A stretch of 64,000 nt of DNA from Superficieibacter sp. HKU1. GTDB lineage: Bacteria > Pseudomonadota > Gammaproteobacteria > Enterobacterales > Enterobacteriaceae. Within the stretch, counting starts at the first letter, position 1. Each line of letters opens with the position of its first letter. Shown one piece after another: positions 32,545-41,523 of the stretch. The notes under the pieces are model-generated. The model was not told the DNA's origin. It did not search any database and saw nothing but the letters and a program-made list of their open reading frames with translations. Location of the stretch: NCBI RefSeq assembly GCF_029319185.1, contig NZ_CP119754.1:1364001-1428000 (forward strand), read 5' to 3'. Both the position numbers and the translations under genes were made by a program.

Positions 32545-33675
32545 ATGAAAATTACCGCGGTAAAGACGCATCTGCTGTCAGCAAAATTAAAGGAACCTTT
32601 TTCTTACTCACGCGCCCGCTACGACACGCGTACCGCCATGCTGGTCGAAATAGAAACCGACGAGGGAATGTGCGGCTGGGGAGAATGCTACGGCCCGGCG
32701 CGGATCACCAAAGCGGTGGTCGATGAACTCGGCAGCATGATTATCGGCAGCGATCCGCTGAACAGCGAGTTTATCTGGCAGGATCTCTATGCCCGCCTGC
32801 GCGATCACGGGCAAAAAGGATTGCTTATCGAAGGACTCAGCGGCATTGATATTGCTCTGTGGGATATTCGCGGCAAATATTTCGACGTTCCGGCGTATAC
32901 CTTATTGGGCGGCCAGCTGCGAAGCGAGGTTCAGGCGTATGCAACCGGCCTTTACCGTCGCGACGGCGGTAACGCGGCGGACTACCTCGCCGAAGAGGCG
33001 GCCAGCTATGTGGAACAGGGGTTCCGCGCGATGAAGCTGAAGGTTGGCTTTGGCGTGGAGGAAGATTATCGCATTACCCGCCTGATCCGCGAGACTATCG
33101 GTGATGATGTGGCGCTGATGGTCGATGCTAATCACGCCTACGATGCGGTTGCCGCCATCGCCCTGGCGCGCAAAATCGAGCCGCTGGATATTGCGTGGTT
33201 TGAGGAGCCGGTGCCGCCGGAAGATCTGGAGGGCTATCGCAGGGTCAAAGCGGCAACCTCGATTCCCATCGCCGGAGGGGAGTGCGAGTTCACCCGCTAT
33301 GGGTTTAAGAACGTCATCAGCGCGCAGGCGATGGATATTCTCCAGCCTGATATCTGCGCCGCGGGCGGACTCAGCGAATGTAAAAAGATCGCTGACATGG
33401 CGCAGGCGTTTGGCATTCGCACTAACCCGCACGTCTGGGGCAGCGGCGTCGGGATTGCCGCATCGTTACAGTGGATGGCGCTGGTGCCGACCCATACGCC
33501 GGTCTCCCTCACGCCGGCACAGCCACTGCTCGAATTCGACCAGACCGAGCACCCGATTCGTCAGGCCATTTTACAAAGCCCGATTACCCATCATCGCGGC
33601 GTAGTGCAGATTCCAACTGCGCCAGGGTTAGGTATCGACATTAACCGCGACGCGCTGGCGTTCTTTAAACCGTAA
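32545..33675 (+). CDS. Enolase-superfamily sugar-acid dehydratase or cycloisomerase
   Basis: 376 residues of the mandelate racemase/muconate lactonizing group. Catalytic layout: KLKVG (Lys ~164), MVDANHAY (Asp ~193), FEEPVPPE (Glu ~219), AGGECE (Glu ~244) and NPHVWGSG (His ~295). These enzymes abstract the proton alpha to a carboxylate; in this operon the product should be a 2-keto-3-deoxy sugar acid for DgoK. Similar sequences include galactarolactone cycloisomerases, so substrate assignment is open. Starts seven bases after the phosphodiesterase gene. Confidence 0.9.
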   Translation: MKITAVKTHLLSAKLKEPFSYSRARYDTRTAMLVEIETDEGMCGWGECYGPARITKAVVDELGSMIIGSDPLNSEFIWQDLYARLRDHGQKGLLIEGLSGIDIALWDIRGKYFDVPAYTLLGGQLRSEVQAYATGLYRRDGGNAADYLAEEAASYVEQGFRAMKLKVGFGVEEDYRITRLIRETIGDDVALMVDANHAYDAVAAIALARKIEPLDIAWFEEPVPPEDLEGYRRVKAATSIPIAGGECEFTRYGFKNVISAQAMDILQPDICAAGGLSECKKIADMAQAFGIRTNPHVWGSGVGIAASLQWMALVPTHTPVSLTPAQPLLEFDQTEHPIRQAILQSPITHHRGVVQIPTAPGLGIDINRDALAFFKP

Positions 33676-33680
33676 ATCCG

Positions 33681-33720
33681 AAAGGCGTTTCGCTGCTTTT
33701 TGATGCGCGAAACGCCTTTT
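33681..33720 (+). terminator. Hairpin between the enolase-type gene and dgoK
   Basis: AAAGGCGTTTCGC pairs with GCGAAACGCCTTTT across a short loop. It lies inside the operon 21 bp before dgoK, so it could reduce expression of the last two genes or stabilise the upstream mRNA. Confidence 0.65.
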
Positions 33721-33740
33721 ATCAGGAGCAGTCAGCACTC

Positions 33741-34625
33741 ATGACAGAGAATTTTATTGCGATTGACTGGGGATCGACGCAGCTACGCGCCTGGCATTTC
33801 AGTCAGGGAAGGTGTGTTGATAGCCGTCAGCAGGAGGCGGGCATCACCCGTCTTGCCGGACGTCATCCGCGCGAGATCCTGGATGCCATTACCGATGGCT
33901 GGCAGACCTCGTCGACGCCGGTCATTATGGCGGGCATGATCGGCAGCAATCAGGGCTGGCAGAATGTACCGTACCTGCCTTGTCCATTACCGCTTAACGA
34001 TCTTGCTCACCATCTTTACCAGGTTGATGGCTCGACGTGGATTGTCCCCGGCGTCAATATTCTTAACGAGCACGAATGCAATATCATGCGCGGCGAAGAA
34101 ACGCAGCTCGCAGGCGCATGGCAACTGGCTCCCGCGTCACTCTATATCCAGCCCGGCACCCACTGCAAATGGGCAGAGATCGATAGCGGTTGCCTGACAG
34201 GTTTTAAAACGGTGATGACGGGAGAGATGCATCACTTGTTGATGACTCAATCCCTGATTGGCAACGCGCTACCGCCACAGATCACCGACCGTAACGCCTT
34301 TATCCACGGCCTTGAATACGGACTCAACGACAGTGAAATTTTACCGCGCCTGTTTGAAATCCGCGCGGCCTGGGTACTGGGAAAACTGGCTCAGGAAGAG
34401 GTGAGCGAGCGGCTGTCTGGCCTGTTAATCGGTGCCGAAATTGCGCAAATGCAGCGAATTTACCGCGCATTCCACGGGCAACGCATCGTCATTGTCGGCG
34501 GTGACGCGCTGGCAAAGCGTTACCAGACCGCGCTGGATCGTATTGCCATCCCGTCTGAAATCATTTCCGGCGAGGCCGCTTTCCTGCAGGGAATAAGGAG
34601 CATTATTCATGCACGATTCAACTGA
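33741..34625 (+). CDS. dgoK: 2-dehydro-3-deoxygalactonokinase
   Basis: 294 residues of the DgoK family. FIAIDWGSTQLRAWHF is the phosphate-1-type ATP loop, with the conserved AGMIGSNQGW, PGVN, MRGEETQ and PGTHCKW motifs. It phosphorylates 2-keto-3-deoxygalactonate at C6 with ATP. The last 17 bp overlap dgoA, so the two are coupled, as in the galactonate operon of E. coli. Confidence 0.94.
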   Translation: MTENFIAIDWGSTQLRAWHFSQGRCVDSRQQEAGITRLAGRHPREILDAITDGWQTSSTPVIMAGMIGSNQGWQNVPYLPCPLPLNDLAHHLYQVDGSTWIVPGVNILNEHECNIMRGEETQLAGAWQLAPASLYIQPGTHCKWAEIDSGCLTGFKTVMTGEMHHLLMTQSLIGNALPPQITDRNAFIHGLEYGLNDSEILPRLFEIRAAWVLGKLAQEEVSERLSGLLIGAEIAQMQRIYRAFHGQRIVIVGGDALAKRYQTALDRIAIPSEIISGEAAFLQGIRSIIHARFN

Positions 34626-35226
34626 TATTCCTCTTATTGCTATCCTTCGCGGCGTTGATCCTGAAAGCGTACTGCTTCACGTAGAGGCGCTACTGGACGC
34701 CGGTTTTACGGCGATTGAAATACCGACCAATTCGCCGCGCTGGCAGCAGAGTGTTGCCGGTATTATCAGCGCCTTTCCCGGACGCGGTTTATTCGGCGCG
34801 GGCACGGTATTAACGGTGGAGCAGGTCGATGAACTGGCGTCGTGTGGAGGGAAAATGGTGGTCACGCCCAATGTCAATCCTGCGGTGATCCGCCGGGGCC
34901 GCGAACATGGTATGAAGATCTATGCAGGCTGCGCCACGGCCACCGAAGCGTTTAGTGCCCTTGAAAACGGCGCGCAGGCGCTGAAACTTTTCCCGGCGTC
35001 GTGCTTTGGGCCTGCGTATGTCAGCGCGCTGAAAGCGGTATTGCCTGCACACATTCCGCTGCTGGCCGTCGGCGGCGTTACGCCGGAAAATTTGCACGAC
35101 TGGCTGAAAGCCGGGTGCGCGGGAGCCGGATTAGGCAGCGACCTCTATCGTGCCGGGCAATCGGTGGCGGATACCCGCGCCAGAGCGCGGGCGTTTATCA
35201 CGGCCTGGCAGCGTTATCACCGTTGA
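34609..35226 (+). CDS. dgoA: 2-dehydro-3-deoxy-6-phosphogalactonate aldolase
   Basis: 205 residues, a class I KDPG/KDPGal aldolase barrel. Conserved parts: IAILRGVDPESV, FTAIEIPTNSP, GAGTVLTVEQV, VTPNVNPAVI, ALKLFPAS with the Schiff-base lysine, and AVGGVTPENL. It splits KDPGal into pyruvate and glyceraldehyde-3-phosphate, ending the pathway. Its identity indicates that the upstream substrate has the galacto configuration. Confidence 0.95.
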   Translation: MHDSTDIPLIAILRGVDPESVLLHVEALLDAGFTAIEIPTNSPRWQQSVAGIISAFPGRGLFGAGTVLTVEQVDELASCGGKMVVTPNVNPAVIRRGREHGMKIYAGCATATEAFSALENGAQALKLFPASCFGPAYVSALKAVLPAHIPLLAVGGVTPENLHDWLKAGCAGAGLGSDLYRAGQSVADTRARARAFITAWQRYHR

Positions 35227-35299
35227 GGTTGATGACAAACCGTCCGTGGAACACGGGGAAACCCCCACTTTGTCAGCAGTATGTAATACCATGGAATGA

Positions 35300-35398
35300 T
35301 GCCTGGCGGCGCTTCGTTTGCACAGGCCTACGGTGTACGCATAACCTATTGATATTGAATATTTTCGTAGGCCGGGTAAGGCGAAGCCGCCACCCGGC
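35300..35398. repeat. REP/BIME element
   Basis: Two REP units in inverted order: GCCTGGCGGCGCTTCG... at 35300-35331 and GTAGGCCGGGTAAGGCG... at 35368-35398. Extragenic, between the convergent dgoA and permease genes. Confidence 0.8.
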
Positions 35399-35452
35399 AA
35401 AACGGGTTTGTCATTAACCTCATATGGCGCGACACCGTCGCGCCATTCATCG

Positions 35453-36571
35453 CTATTTCTCTTCCACATCCGGGTGGTTCAGTCCTTCCTCAATCACAAT
35501 CTCATCAATTTCATCGGCATTACCTGGATGATCGCGACCGGAAAGCAAATTCCAGCAGGCGATAAACAGCGCGGCGATCAGTGGGCCGATCACAAAGCCG
35601 TTAATGCCGTAGACTTCCAGCCCGCCCAGGGTGGTGATCAGGATCAGGTAGTCCGGCATTTTTGTATCTTTCCCTACCAGCAGGGGACGCAGGATGTTGT
35701 CCGCCAGCCCGACGATCACCACAAAGAAACCGATCATGAAAAAGCCCTGCCACAACTGTCCGGTAGCGAACAAATAAATCGTCGCAGGCACCCAGATAAT
35801 CGCCGAGCCGACGGCGGGAACCAGCGACAGGAATGCCATCAGCGCCCCCCAGAGAATGCTGCCGTCAATCCCGACGATGTAAAATGCCAGGCCGCCCAGC
35901 ACCCCCTGTACGATAGCCACCACCACCGTGCCTTTGACCGTGGCCCGCGAAACCGCAGCAAACTTAGCAAACAGGTGATGCTTCATGTATTTCGACAGCG
36001 GCAGCGCTTCGAGCGTCAGGCGCACCAGATAAGGACCATCCTTCAGCAGGAAAAAGAGCAGGTACAGCATAATGCCAAAGCTGATGGTAAAGCCGAAAGT
36101 GCCCTTACCGATCAGGAACGCGCTACCCGCGACATACTGACCGCCTTTCAGCGCGACGCCGGACAGTTTTTGCTGGATCTGCGTGGCGTTATCAAGGTCA
36201 TGCTCAGCAAGAAAATGACGAGCCCACGCGGGTAAATGCTCAAATAAATTGGCAATCACTACCGGGAACTGGGTGTTATGCTGCTGTAACTTGCCGTAAA
36301 CCAGATTAATTTCAATGGCTAACGATGAGAGAATGACCGCCAGCGGCGTGAAGACGATCAGACAAATAATCGCCAGCGTCAGTAACGATGCCAGTACGTT
36401 TCGGTCTGCAAGTTTATCGCGGAGCTTATTTTTAAGCGGATAAAAAATAATCGCCAGAATAGCTGCCCACAAAATTGCTGAATAGTAAGGCGCCAGTACA
36501 TCGAAGAAGGCCCACGTAACAATGACCAGTATCAGTATGAAAAAGCCCTTGGTCAGACCCTTGAATCTCAT
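35453..36571 (-). CDS. AI-2E-family (YdiK/YhhT-like) inner-membrane permease
   Basis: 372 residues with about eight membrane helices. The long central segment and the C-terminal part (GLADNILRPLLVGKDTKMPD, then LILITTLGGLEVYG and GFVIGPLIAALF) are the AI-2E/UPF0118 family signature. The name comes from TqsA; most members have no proven substrate and some work as Na+/H+ antiporters. Single gene, convergent with dgoA across the REP element. Confidence 0.9.
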   Translation of the reverse strand: MRFKGLTKGFFILILVIVTWAFFDVLAPYYSAILWAAILAIIFYPLKNKLRDKLADRNVLASLLTLAIICLIVFTPLAVILSSLAIEINLVYGKLQQHNTQFPVVIANLFEHLPAWARHFLAEHDLDNATQIQQKLSGVALKGGQYVAGSAFLIGKGTFGFTISFGIMLYLLFFLLKDGPYLVRLTLEALPLSKYMKHHLFAKFAAVSRATVKGTVVVAIVQGVLGGLAFYIVGIDGSILWGALMAFLSLVPAVGSAIIWVPATIYLFATGQLWQGFFMIGFFVVIVGLADNILRPLLVGKDTKMPDYLILITTLGGLEVYGINGFVIGPLIAALFIACWNLLSGRDHPGNADEIDEIVIEEGLNHPDVEEK

Positions 36572-36945
36572 AAGTACATCCTGTAAGTACCATGTTTAAC
36601 ATGGGGTAGAGTATAGTTACAAACCTGTCATGTGTTTGAAACCTTACCGTTTTGTTCAGCGTGTGAAAAGCACAACTGAAAAACGGTCACTCTCTTGTTG
36701 TTTACATTTTGCATTATTTTTTATGCCATAAATAATGCGACAGTTATTGGTAAGAATATTATTCTGCCGCTTCGTTTATATCATTGCCGGGCTTGCATTA
36801 TATTGGTCAATATAAGATTGCTCTGAGAGATAGAGAGGGGGTTTTGTCGACTTGCGAAGCTGTACGCAGCGACTAGTATTAATTCTGCTTAGCAAGGGGG
36901 CAGCCCCCAATTTATCAACCCTAAACATGTAATGAGGTAATTGTT
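36572..36945. other. Intergenic region before yciG
   Basis: 374 bp, AT-rich, holding the divergent promoters of the permease and the stress genes. I see no further gene and no clear operator. Confidence 0.5.
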
Positions 36946-37125
36946 ATGACTCAACATCGTGGCGGTTCAGGTAATTTTGCAGAAGATAAAAAACGTGCAG
37001 CTGAAGCCGGGCGCAAAGGCGGCCAGCAGAGCGGTGGCAACTTCAAAAACGACCCACAGCGCGCGTCTGAAGCGGGCAAAAAAGGTGGCAAGAACAGCCA
37101 TAGCGGCAATCGTTCATCCTCATAA
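36946..37125 (+). CDS. yciG: KGG-repeat stress protein YciG/YmdF
   Basis: 59 residues, Gly/Lys/Ser-rich and hydrophilic: HRGGSGNFAEDKKRAAEAGR, then KGGQQSGGNFKNDPQRASEA and GKKGGK, the KGG motif repeated three times. Very close to E. coli YciG and YmdF. In enterics these are sigma-S-dependent general stress proteins linked to swarming and acid tolerance. The yciF-like gene downstream argues for the yciG identity. Confidence 0.85.
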   Translation: MTQHRGGSGNFAEDKKRAAEAGRKGGQQSGGNFKNDPQRASEAGKKGGKNSHSGNRSSS

Positions 37126-37282
37126 ATTTATTTTTATAACACCCTAATCAATTCAGTCCGTTACGGTTAACAGGTAGCGATACTGTTGTACTGATTAACT
37201 CGCGATAATATATCGAAAATAAGTGGTGCTCTTATATTTCAGGAGTGCCACTTAATCCTTAATTAATGACGAGGTCATGATT

Positions 37283-37762
37283 ATGCCAGCGGTAAAAAGC
37301 TTAAACGATCTATTCATTCATGAATTATCAGATATTTACAGCGCCGAGAAACAAATTACCAAAGCATTACCAAAAATGGCCAGAGCGGCCACCTCGCCAA
37401 AATTAGTGGCTGCCTTTGAAGCGCATCTGGAAGAAACGCAGGGTCAAATCGAAAGACTCGATCGGCTGGTGGAGGTGACGGAAGGCGTGCGTATCAAGCG
37501 CATGAAATGTCATGCTCTCGAAGGACTGGCAGAAGAAGCGCAGGAGATTATTGAATCCGTTGAGGCGGGCGAGCTTCGCGACGCCGGACTGATCGGGGCC
37601 GCACAGAAAGTTGAACACTACGAAATCGCCTCTTACGGGACGCTGAGAACGCTGGCGCTCAAACTCGGCTATAACGAGGCGGCAAAGCTGCTTGAAGAAA
37701 CATTAAAAGAAGAGAAAGCCACCGACAGTAAACTGACCGTTATCGCCGAAGGCGGTAAATAA
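37283..37762 (+). CDS. yciF: Ferritin-like DUF892 protein, YciF-like
   Basis: 159 residues (in-frame ATG also two codons earlier). A four-helix ferritin-like bundle with LFIHELSDIYSAEKQITKAL, HLEETQGQIERLD, AQKVEHYEIASYGTLR and LKEEKATD, which carry the conserved Glu/His metal ligands. E. coli YciF is a dimeric di-metal protein induced by stress. Located with yciG, as in E. coli, though separated by 157 bp. Confidence 0.85.
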   Translation: MPAVKSLNDLFIHELSDIYSAEKQITKALPKMARAATSPKLVAAFEAHLEETQGQIERLDRLVEVTEGVRIKRMKCHALEGLAEEAQEIIESVEAGELRDAGLIGAAQKVEHYEIASYGTLRTLALKLGYNEAAKLLEETLKEEKATDSKLTVIAEGGK

Positions 37763-37772
37763 AATCCTTTCC

Positions 37773-37806
37773 CCGGCGGCAGTTAGCTGCCGGGCGCGTA
37801 TTTTTT
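37773..37806 (+). terminator. Terminator after the yciF-like gene
   Basis: CCCGGCGGCAG-ttag-CTGCCGGG followed shortly by a T-rich tract (TATTTTTTA). Confidence 0.7.
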
Positions 37807-37871
37807 ATCTCAATTTTTCCCCCGCAATATATTTCCTGTCGTTAATCCTTGTAACATTTAGACTTGATAAT

Positions 37872-37906
37872 ACAAAGAGAATGAGTATAGTTCTCATTCT
37901 CTTTGT
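37872..37906. promoter_or_regulatory. Perfect 14-bp inverted repeat, Fur-box-like
   Basis: ACAAAGAGAATGAG-tatagtt-CTCATTCTCTTTGT. The core AATGAG...CTCATT resembles Fur boxes, and the genes behind it (lipoprotein and TonB-dependent receptor) are of iron-uptake type. Regulation by Fur is inferred. Confidence 0.6.
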
Positions 37907-38067
37907 TATTCGCAGGCGCGATATGGACCTACCTGCACAACAGTGAACGCTTTCACAGGGAAACACTGAGGCACACGGTGGAGCGCGCGTAAGAATGACC
38001 GGAACGAAAAATCATAATCCGGGATGCCTCCACGTTTTTGCTATTTCGAAGGTGAAGGACTTCCCTG

Positions 38068-39156
38068 ATGAAAATGAAAATCTCCGCCCTTGCGCTGCTG
38101 ATGACCGTCGCGCTGAGCGGCTGCACGGCGCAACAATCCACCGCGAGCAAACCTGCTGCTGAACCTCAGAAAACCACTGCCGCTGCACTGCCAGCGAATG
38201 TACAAAAACGCGATCTGGCGGATGGCCTGTATGAAATGGCGCTCAGTCCGAAAGGGGATGCGCTGTACGTTGCCAGTTCTGAAGGTTTCAAGGATGTGCA
38301 GGGTGGGGTGGTCTACAAACTTGACCCGCGCACGCTGAAAACCATCGGGGCCAGCCATACCGATCTGAAAAACTTTGCCCTCGCACTGTCTGACGACGGA
38401 CAAACCCTGTATGTCACCAATTCTCTCGACGGCGGCGTCAGCGCCATCAACACCGCCGACGGCAAAGTCAAAAACCGCATTCTGTTCCCGGAGCGTAACG
38501 ACGAAGGTTTCCCTTACGGCGCGCGCCAGATCCTGCTGCACAACAACACGCTGTACATCGGCGCGGTTGCCGATCCAGCCATCATCTGGGTGGTGGATGC
38601 GAAAACGCTGAAGCTGAAAACCCGCATTAAAAACACCGGCAAATGGATGACCGGGCTGCATTACTCCGAAAAAACCGATCGCCTGTACGCGGCCAATGGC
38701 GGCGGCGAGATCCTGGTGATCAACCCGCGCACCAATCGTATTGAACACCGCTGGAAACCGCTGGGTGATAAACCGGCGCTGCTGCTGAATATTGCAGAAG
38801 GCAGCGAAACCGGTCGTCTGTTCGTTACCGACAACTCGAAAGCCAAAACCACGCTGGTGCTGGATATCCGCAGCGGTGACGTGCTTAAGCAGCTCGATAT
38901 CGGCGATTCGCTGTCGGTGAAATACAACGCCAAACGCAACGAGATCTACGTCTCCCGTCGCGACGGCGGCAAAGTGGTCAGCCTGGACGGCACCTCTTAC
39001 GCCGTGAAGCAAACGTGGGATCTGCCACCTAACCCGAACAGCCTGGAACTCTCTGCCGACGGCCAGACGCTGTTTGTGACCGTGAAGCAGAAGTTCAACA
39101 AAGACCACTCAACCAGCGGACCGGATAGCGTCGTCCGCATTGATTTGACTAAATAA
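38068..39156 (+). CDS. YncE-like beta-propeller lipoprotein
   Basis: 362 residues. A lipoprotein signal (ALLMTVALSGC) is followed by a short linker and a seven-bladed propeller with repeated units such as GDALYVASS, GQTLYVTNS, TDRLYAANG, NEIYVSRRDG and GQTLFVTV. YncE-type proteins are periplasmic or outer-membrane-attached, iron-regulated and neighbours of TonB-dependent receptors, as here. Probably helps ligand binding or receptor function; the exact role is not known. Confidence 0.85.
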   Translation: MKMKISALALLMTVALSGCTAQQSTASKPAAEPQKTTAAALPANVQKRDLADGLYEMALSPKGDALYVASSEGFKDVQGGVVYKLDPRTLKTIGASHTDLKNFALALSDDGQTLYVTNSLDGGVSAINTADGKVKNRILFPERNDEGFPYGARQILLHNNTLYIGAVADPAIIWVVDAKTLKLKTRIKNTGKWMTGLHYSEKTDRLYAANGGGEILVINPRTNRIEHRWKPLGDKPALLLNIAEGSETGRLFVTDNSKAKTTLVLDIRSGDVLKQLDIGDSLSVKYNAKRNEIYVSRRDGGKVVSLDGTSYAVKQTWDLPPNPNSLELSADGQTLFVTVKQKFNKDHSTSGPDSVVRIDLTK

Positions 39157-39162
39157 ATATCC

Positions 39163-39186
39163 GGCCCGGAGACGGGCCTTTTTTTC
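39163..39186 (+). terminator. Terminator between lipoprotein and receptor genes
   Basis: GGCCCG-gaga-CGGGCC followed by seven T, 7 bp after the lipoprotein stop and 26 bp before the receptor start. It would reduce receptor expression relative to the lipoprotein unless read through. Confidence 0.8.
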
Positions 39187-39211
39187 ACTTTACCCTTTTT
39201 TCGAGTGAATT

Positions 39212-41407
39212 ATGCACAACACCAACGTTTCATTCCCGCTGCGTAAAACGCTGCTTGCGCTGGCCATCGGCGCGGCAAGCCATTCCGTCTGGGCTGCTCC
39301 TGCGGACGACAGCAAAACCAAAGAAGATACCATTGTCGTCCAGGCGACGCCGGAGGCGGATTTCACGCCGGGCGGCAACGATCTGGTTCCGGCGTATCTG
39401 GACGGGCAGATTGCCCACGGCGGGCGCATGGGGATGCTCGGCGAGCAAAAGGCGATGGATGTGCCGTTTAACGTGATCGGCTACACCTCGAAGCTGGTTC
39501 AGGATCAGCAGGCGAAAACCATTGCCGATGTCGTCAGCAATGACGCGGGGGTACAGGCGGTACAGGGTTACGGTAACTATGCTGAAACCTACCGTATTCG
39601 CGGCTTCAAGCTGGACGGGGATGACATGACTTTCGGCGGTCTGCCGGGCGTGGTGCCACGTCAGGTGATGGACACGCAGATGCTGGAGCGCATCGAGATC
39701 TTTAAAGGCGCGAATGCGCTGGTCAACGGCGCGGCAAGCAGCGGCGTTGGCGGGATGATCAACCTTGAGCCAAAGCGCGCGCAGGATACGCCAAACGCCA
39801 CGGTTGGCGTGGACTACACCTCTGACTCTCAGGTCGGCGGTACGGTAGACGCCGGACGCCGCTTTGGTGATAACAACCAGTTTGGCGCGCGCGTAAACCT
39901 GGTGCATCGCGAAGGCGAGACGGCGGTAGAAGACGATAAACACCGCACTACGCTGGCCGCCATTGGTCTTGATTACCGTGGCGACCGCCTGCGCTCCTCG
40001 CTGGACTTTGGCTACCAGAAAAAAACCTTCCACGGCGGTGAGACCGGCCTGAACATCAGCGGCGTTGATTTTATTCCCCGCGTGCCGGATCCGACCAAAA
40101 ACTACAGCCAGAAATGGGCCTTCAGCGATATCGAAAACGAATTCGGCATGGCGAAGAGCGAATACGATCTGACCGACAACTGGACCGCCTATGCCGCGCT
40201 CGGCATGCAGCATGCGCATGAAACCGGCGTTTACAGCGGGCCAAAACTGCTTAACGCCAACGGCGATGCGACCGCCGGACGTCTGGATACCAACCGTATT
40301 ACCGACGCATATAGCGGAATGGGCGGCCTGCGCGGTGATTTCGATACCGGCTTTGTCTCTCACAAGGTGAATGTCGGTTACTCGGCGCAAATCGAAAAAG
40401 ATAAAACCGCGTGGACGATGTCGTCCGTAAACCCGACCACCAATATCTATGATAATCATCCGGTGCCGATCCCGGACAACACCAGCTTCGGCGGTAACTA
40501 CTCCGATCCGTTGACCACCACCCGTAACCGCACCCAGGGCTGGCTGTTAAGCGATACTCTTGGCGTACTGGACGATCAACTGCTGTTCACCGTCGGCGCA
40601 CGTCATCAGAAAGTGGTGGTGCGTAACTACAGTAACGCCACCGGCGCGGAAGATACCACCAGCCGCTACACCGAAAGCCGCTGGATGCCGACCTATGGCG
40701 TGGTGTACAAGCCGTGGGAAGAGCTCTCCCTGTATGCCAACCATACCGAAGCGCTGCAGCCTGGCAGCGTGGCACCGAAAACGGCCACCAACTACGGTAA
40801 GAGCACCGGTATTGCGCACTCAAAACAGAACGAAGTGGGCGTGAAAGTCGATTTCGAGCGCGTCGGCGGTTCACTGTCGCTGTTTGAAATCAAAAAACCG
40901 TCCGCGCTTCAGGACAGCGTGACCGGCGTCTACGCGCTGGATGGCGAGCAGCGTAACCGCGGCGTTGAGCTGAACGTGTTCGGCGAACCGACGCTGGGGC
41001 TGCGTCTGAACGGCAGCACCGTCTGGCTGGATCCGGAAATGACTAAAACCAAAGGCGGCGTGAATAACGGTAAAGATGCGATTGGCGTACCGCGCTTCTA
41101 TATGGCGCTCGGGGCGGAATATGACATCAAGCCGGTGGACGGCCTGACGGCAACCGCGCGAGTAAACCACTCCGGCTCGCAGTATGCCAATGCCGCGAAT
41201 ACCAAAAAGCTGGATGATTACACCACGCTGGATCTGGGCGTACGTTATCGTATGCACCTGAATCAGGACAAGAACGATATGGTCGTGCGTGTCGGCGTGG
41301 ATAACGTTACCAACGAGAAATACTGGTCGGGCGTTGAAGATAACGGCACCTACATCTTTGAAGGTGAACCGCGCACGGTCAAAGTCTCCATGAGCTACGA
41401 CTTCTGA
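39212..41407 (+). CDS. TonB-dependent siderophore receptor
   Basis: 731 residues, outer membrane. A signal peptide (LALAIGAASHSVWA) is followed by a TonB box-like DTIVVQA and a plug domain (DVPFNVIGYTSKLVQDQQ ... YRIRGFKLDG ... RIEIFKGANALVNG). A 22-stranded barrel follows, ending in VKVSMSYDF with the terminal Phe needed for assembly. It belongs to the ferrichrome/hydroxamate-type receptor family; the ligand cannot be told. It follows the YncE-like lipoprotein and likely shares its iron control. Confidence 0.92.
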   Translation: MHNTNVSFPLRKTLLALAIGAASHSVWAAPADDSKTKEDTIVVQATPEADFTPGGNDLVPAYLDGQIAHGGRMGMLGEQKAMDVPFNVIGYTSKLVQDQQAKTIADVVSNDAGVQAVQGYGNYAETYRIRGFKLDGDDMTFGGLPGVVPRQVMDTQMLERIEIFKGANALVNGAASSGVGGMINLEPKRAQDTPNATVGVDYTSDSQVGGTVDAGRRFGDNNQFGARVNLVHREGETAVEDDKHRTTLAAIGLDYRGDRLRSSLDFGYQKKTFHGGETGLNISGVDFIPRVPDPTKNYSQKWAFSDIENEFGMAKSEYDLTDNWTAYAALGMQHAHETGVYSGPKLLNANGDATAGRLDTNRITDAYSGMGGLRGDFDTGFVSHKVNVGYSAQIEKDKTAWTMSSVNPTTNIYDNHPVPIPDNTSFGGNYSDPLTTTRNRTQGWLLSDTLGVLDDQLLFTVGARHQKVVVRNYSNATGAEDTTSRYTESRWMPTYGVVYKPWEELSLYANHTEALQPGSVAPKTATNYGKSTGIAHSKQNEVGVKVDFERVGGSLSLFEIKKPSALQDSVTGVYALDGEQRNRGVELNVFGEPTLGLRLNGSTVWLDPEMTKTKGGVNNGKDAIGVPRFYMALGAEYDIKPVDGLTATARVNHSGSQYANAANTKKLDDYTTLDLGVRYRMHLNQDKNDMVVRVGVDNVTNEKYWSGVEDNGTYIFEGEPRTVKVSMSYDF

Positions 41408-41523
41408 TTGCAAGAGCACCTCGTAAGGCGGGCAGGGAAGCCCGTTCTCGTCGCGTAACTTGAAGTGTGACATCTATAAGTGTTAAAAGGTGCCCCTTAA
41501 TATAAATAGTACAGGGGTAGGGC

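Noticed and set aside
38041..39108. Long open frame (355 codons) on the minus strand over the YncE-like lipoprotein gene
   Set aside because: It is the antisense of a well-supported gene in GC-rich DNA, has no ribosome binding site and no protein-like composition.
39230..40459. Minus-strand open frame of 409 codons over the siderophore receptor
   Set aside because: Mirror of a strongly conserved receptor gene; His/Arg-rich translation typical of antisense frames.
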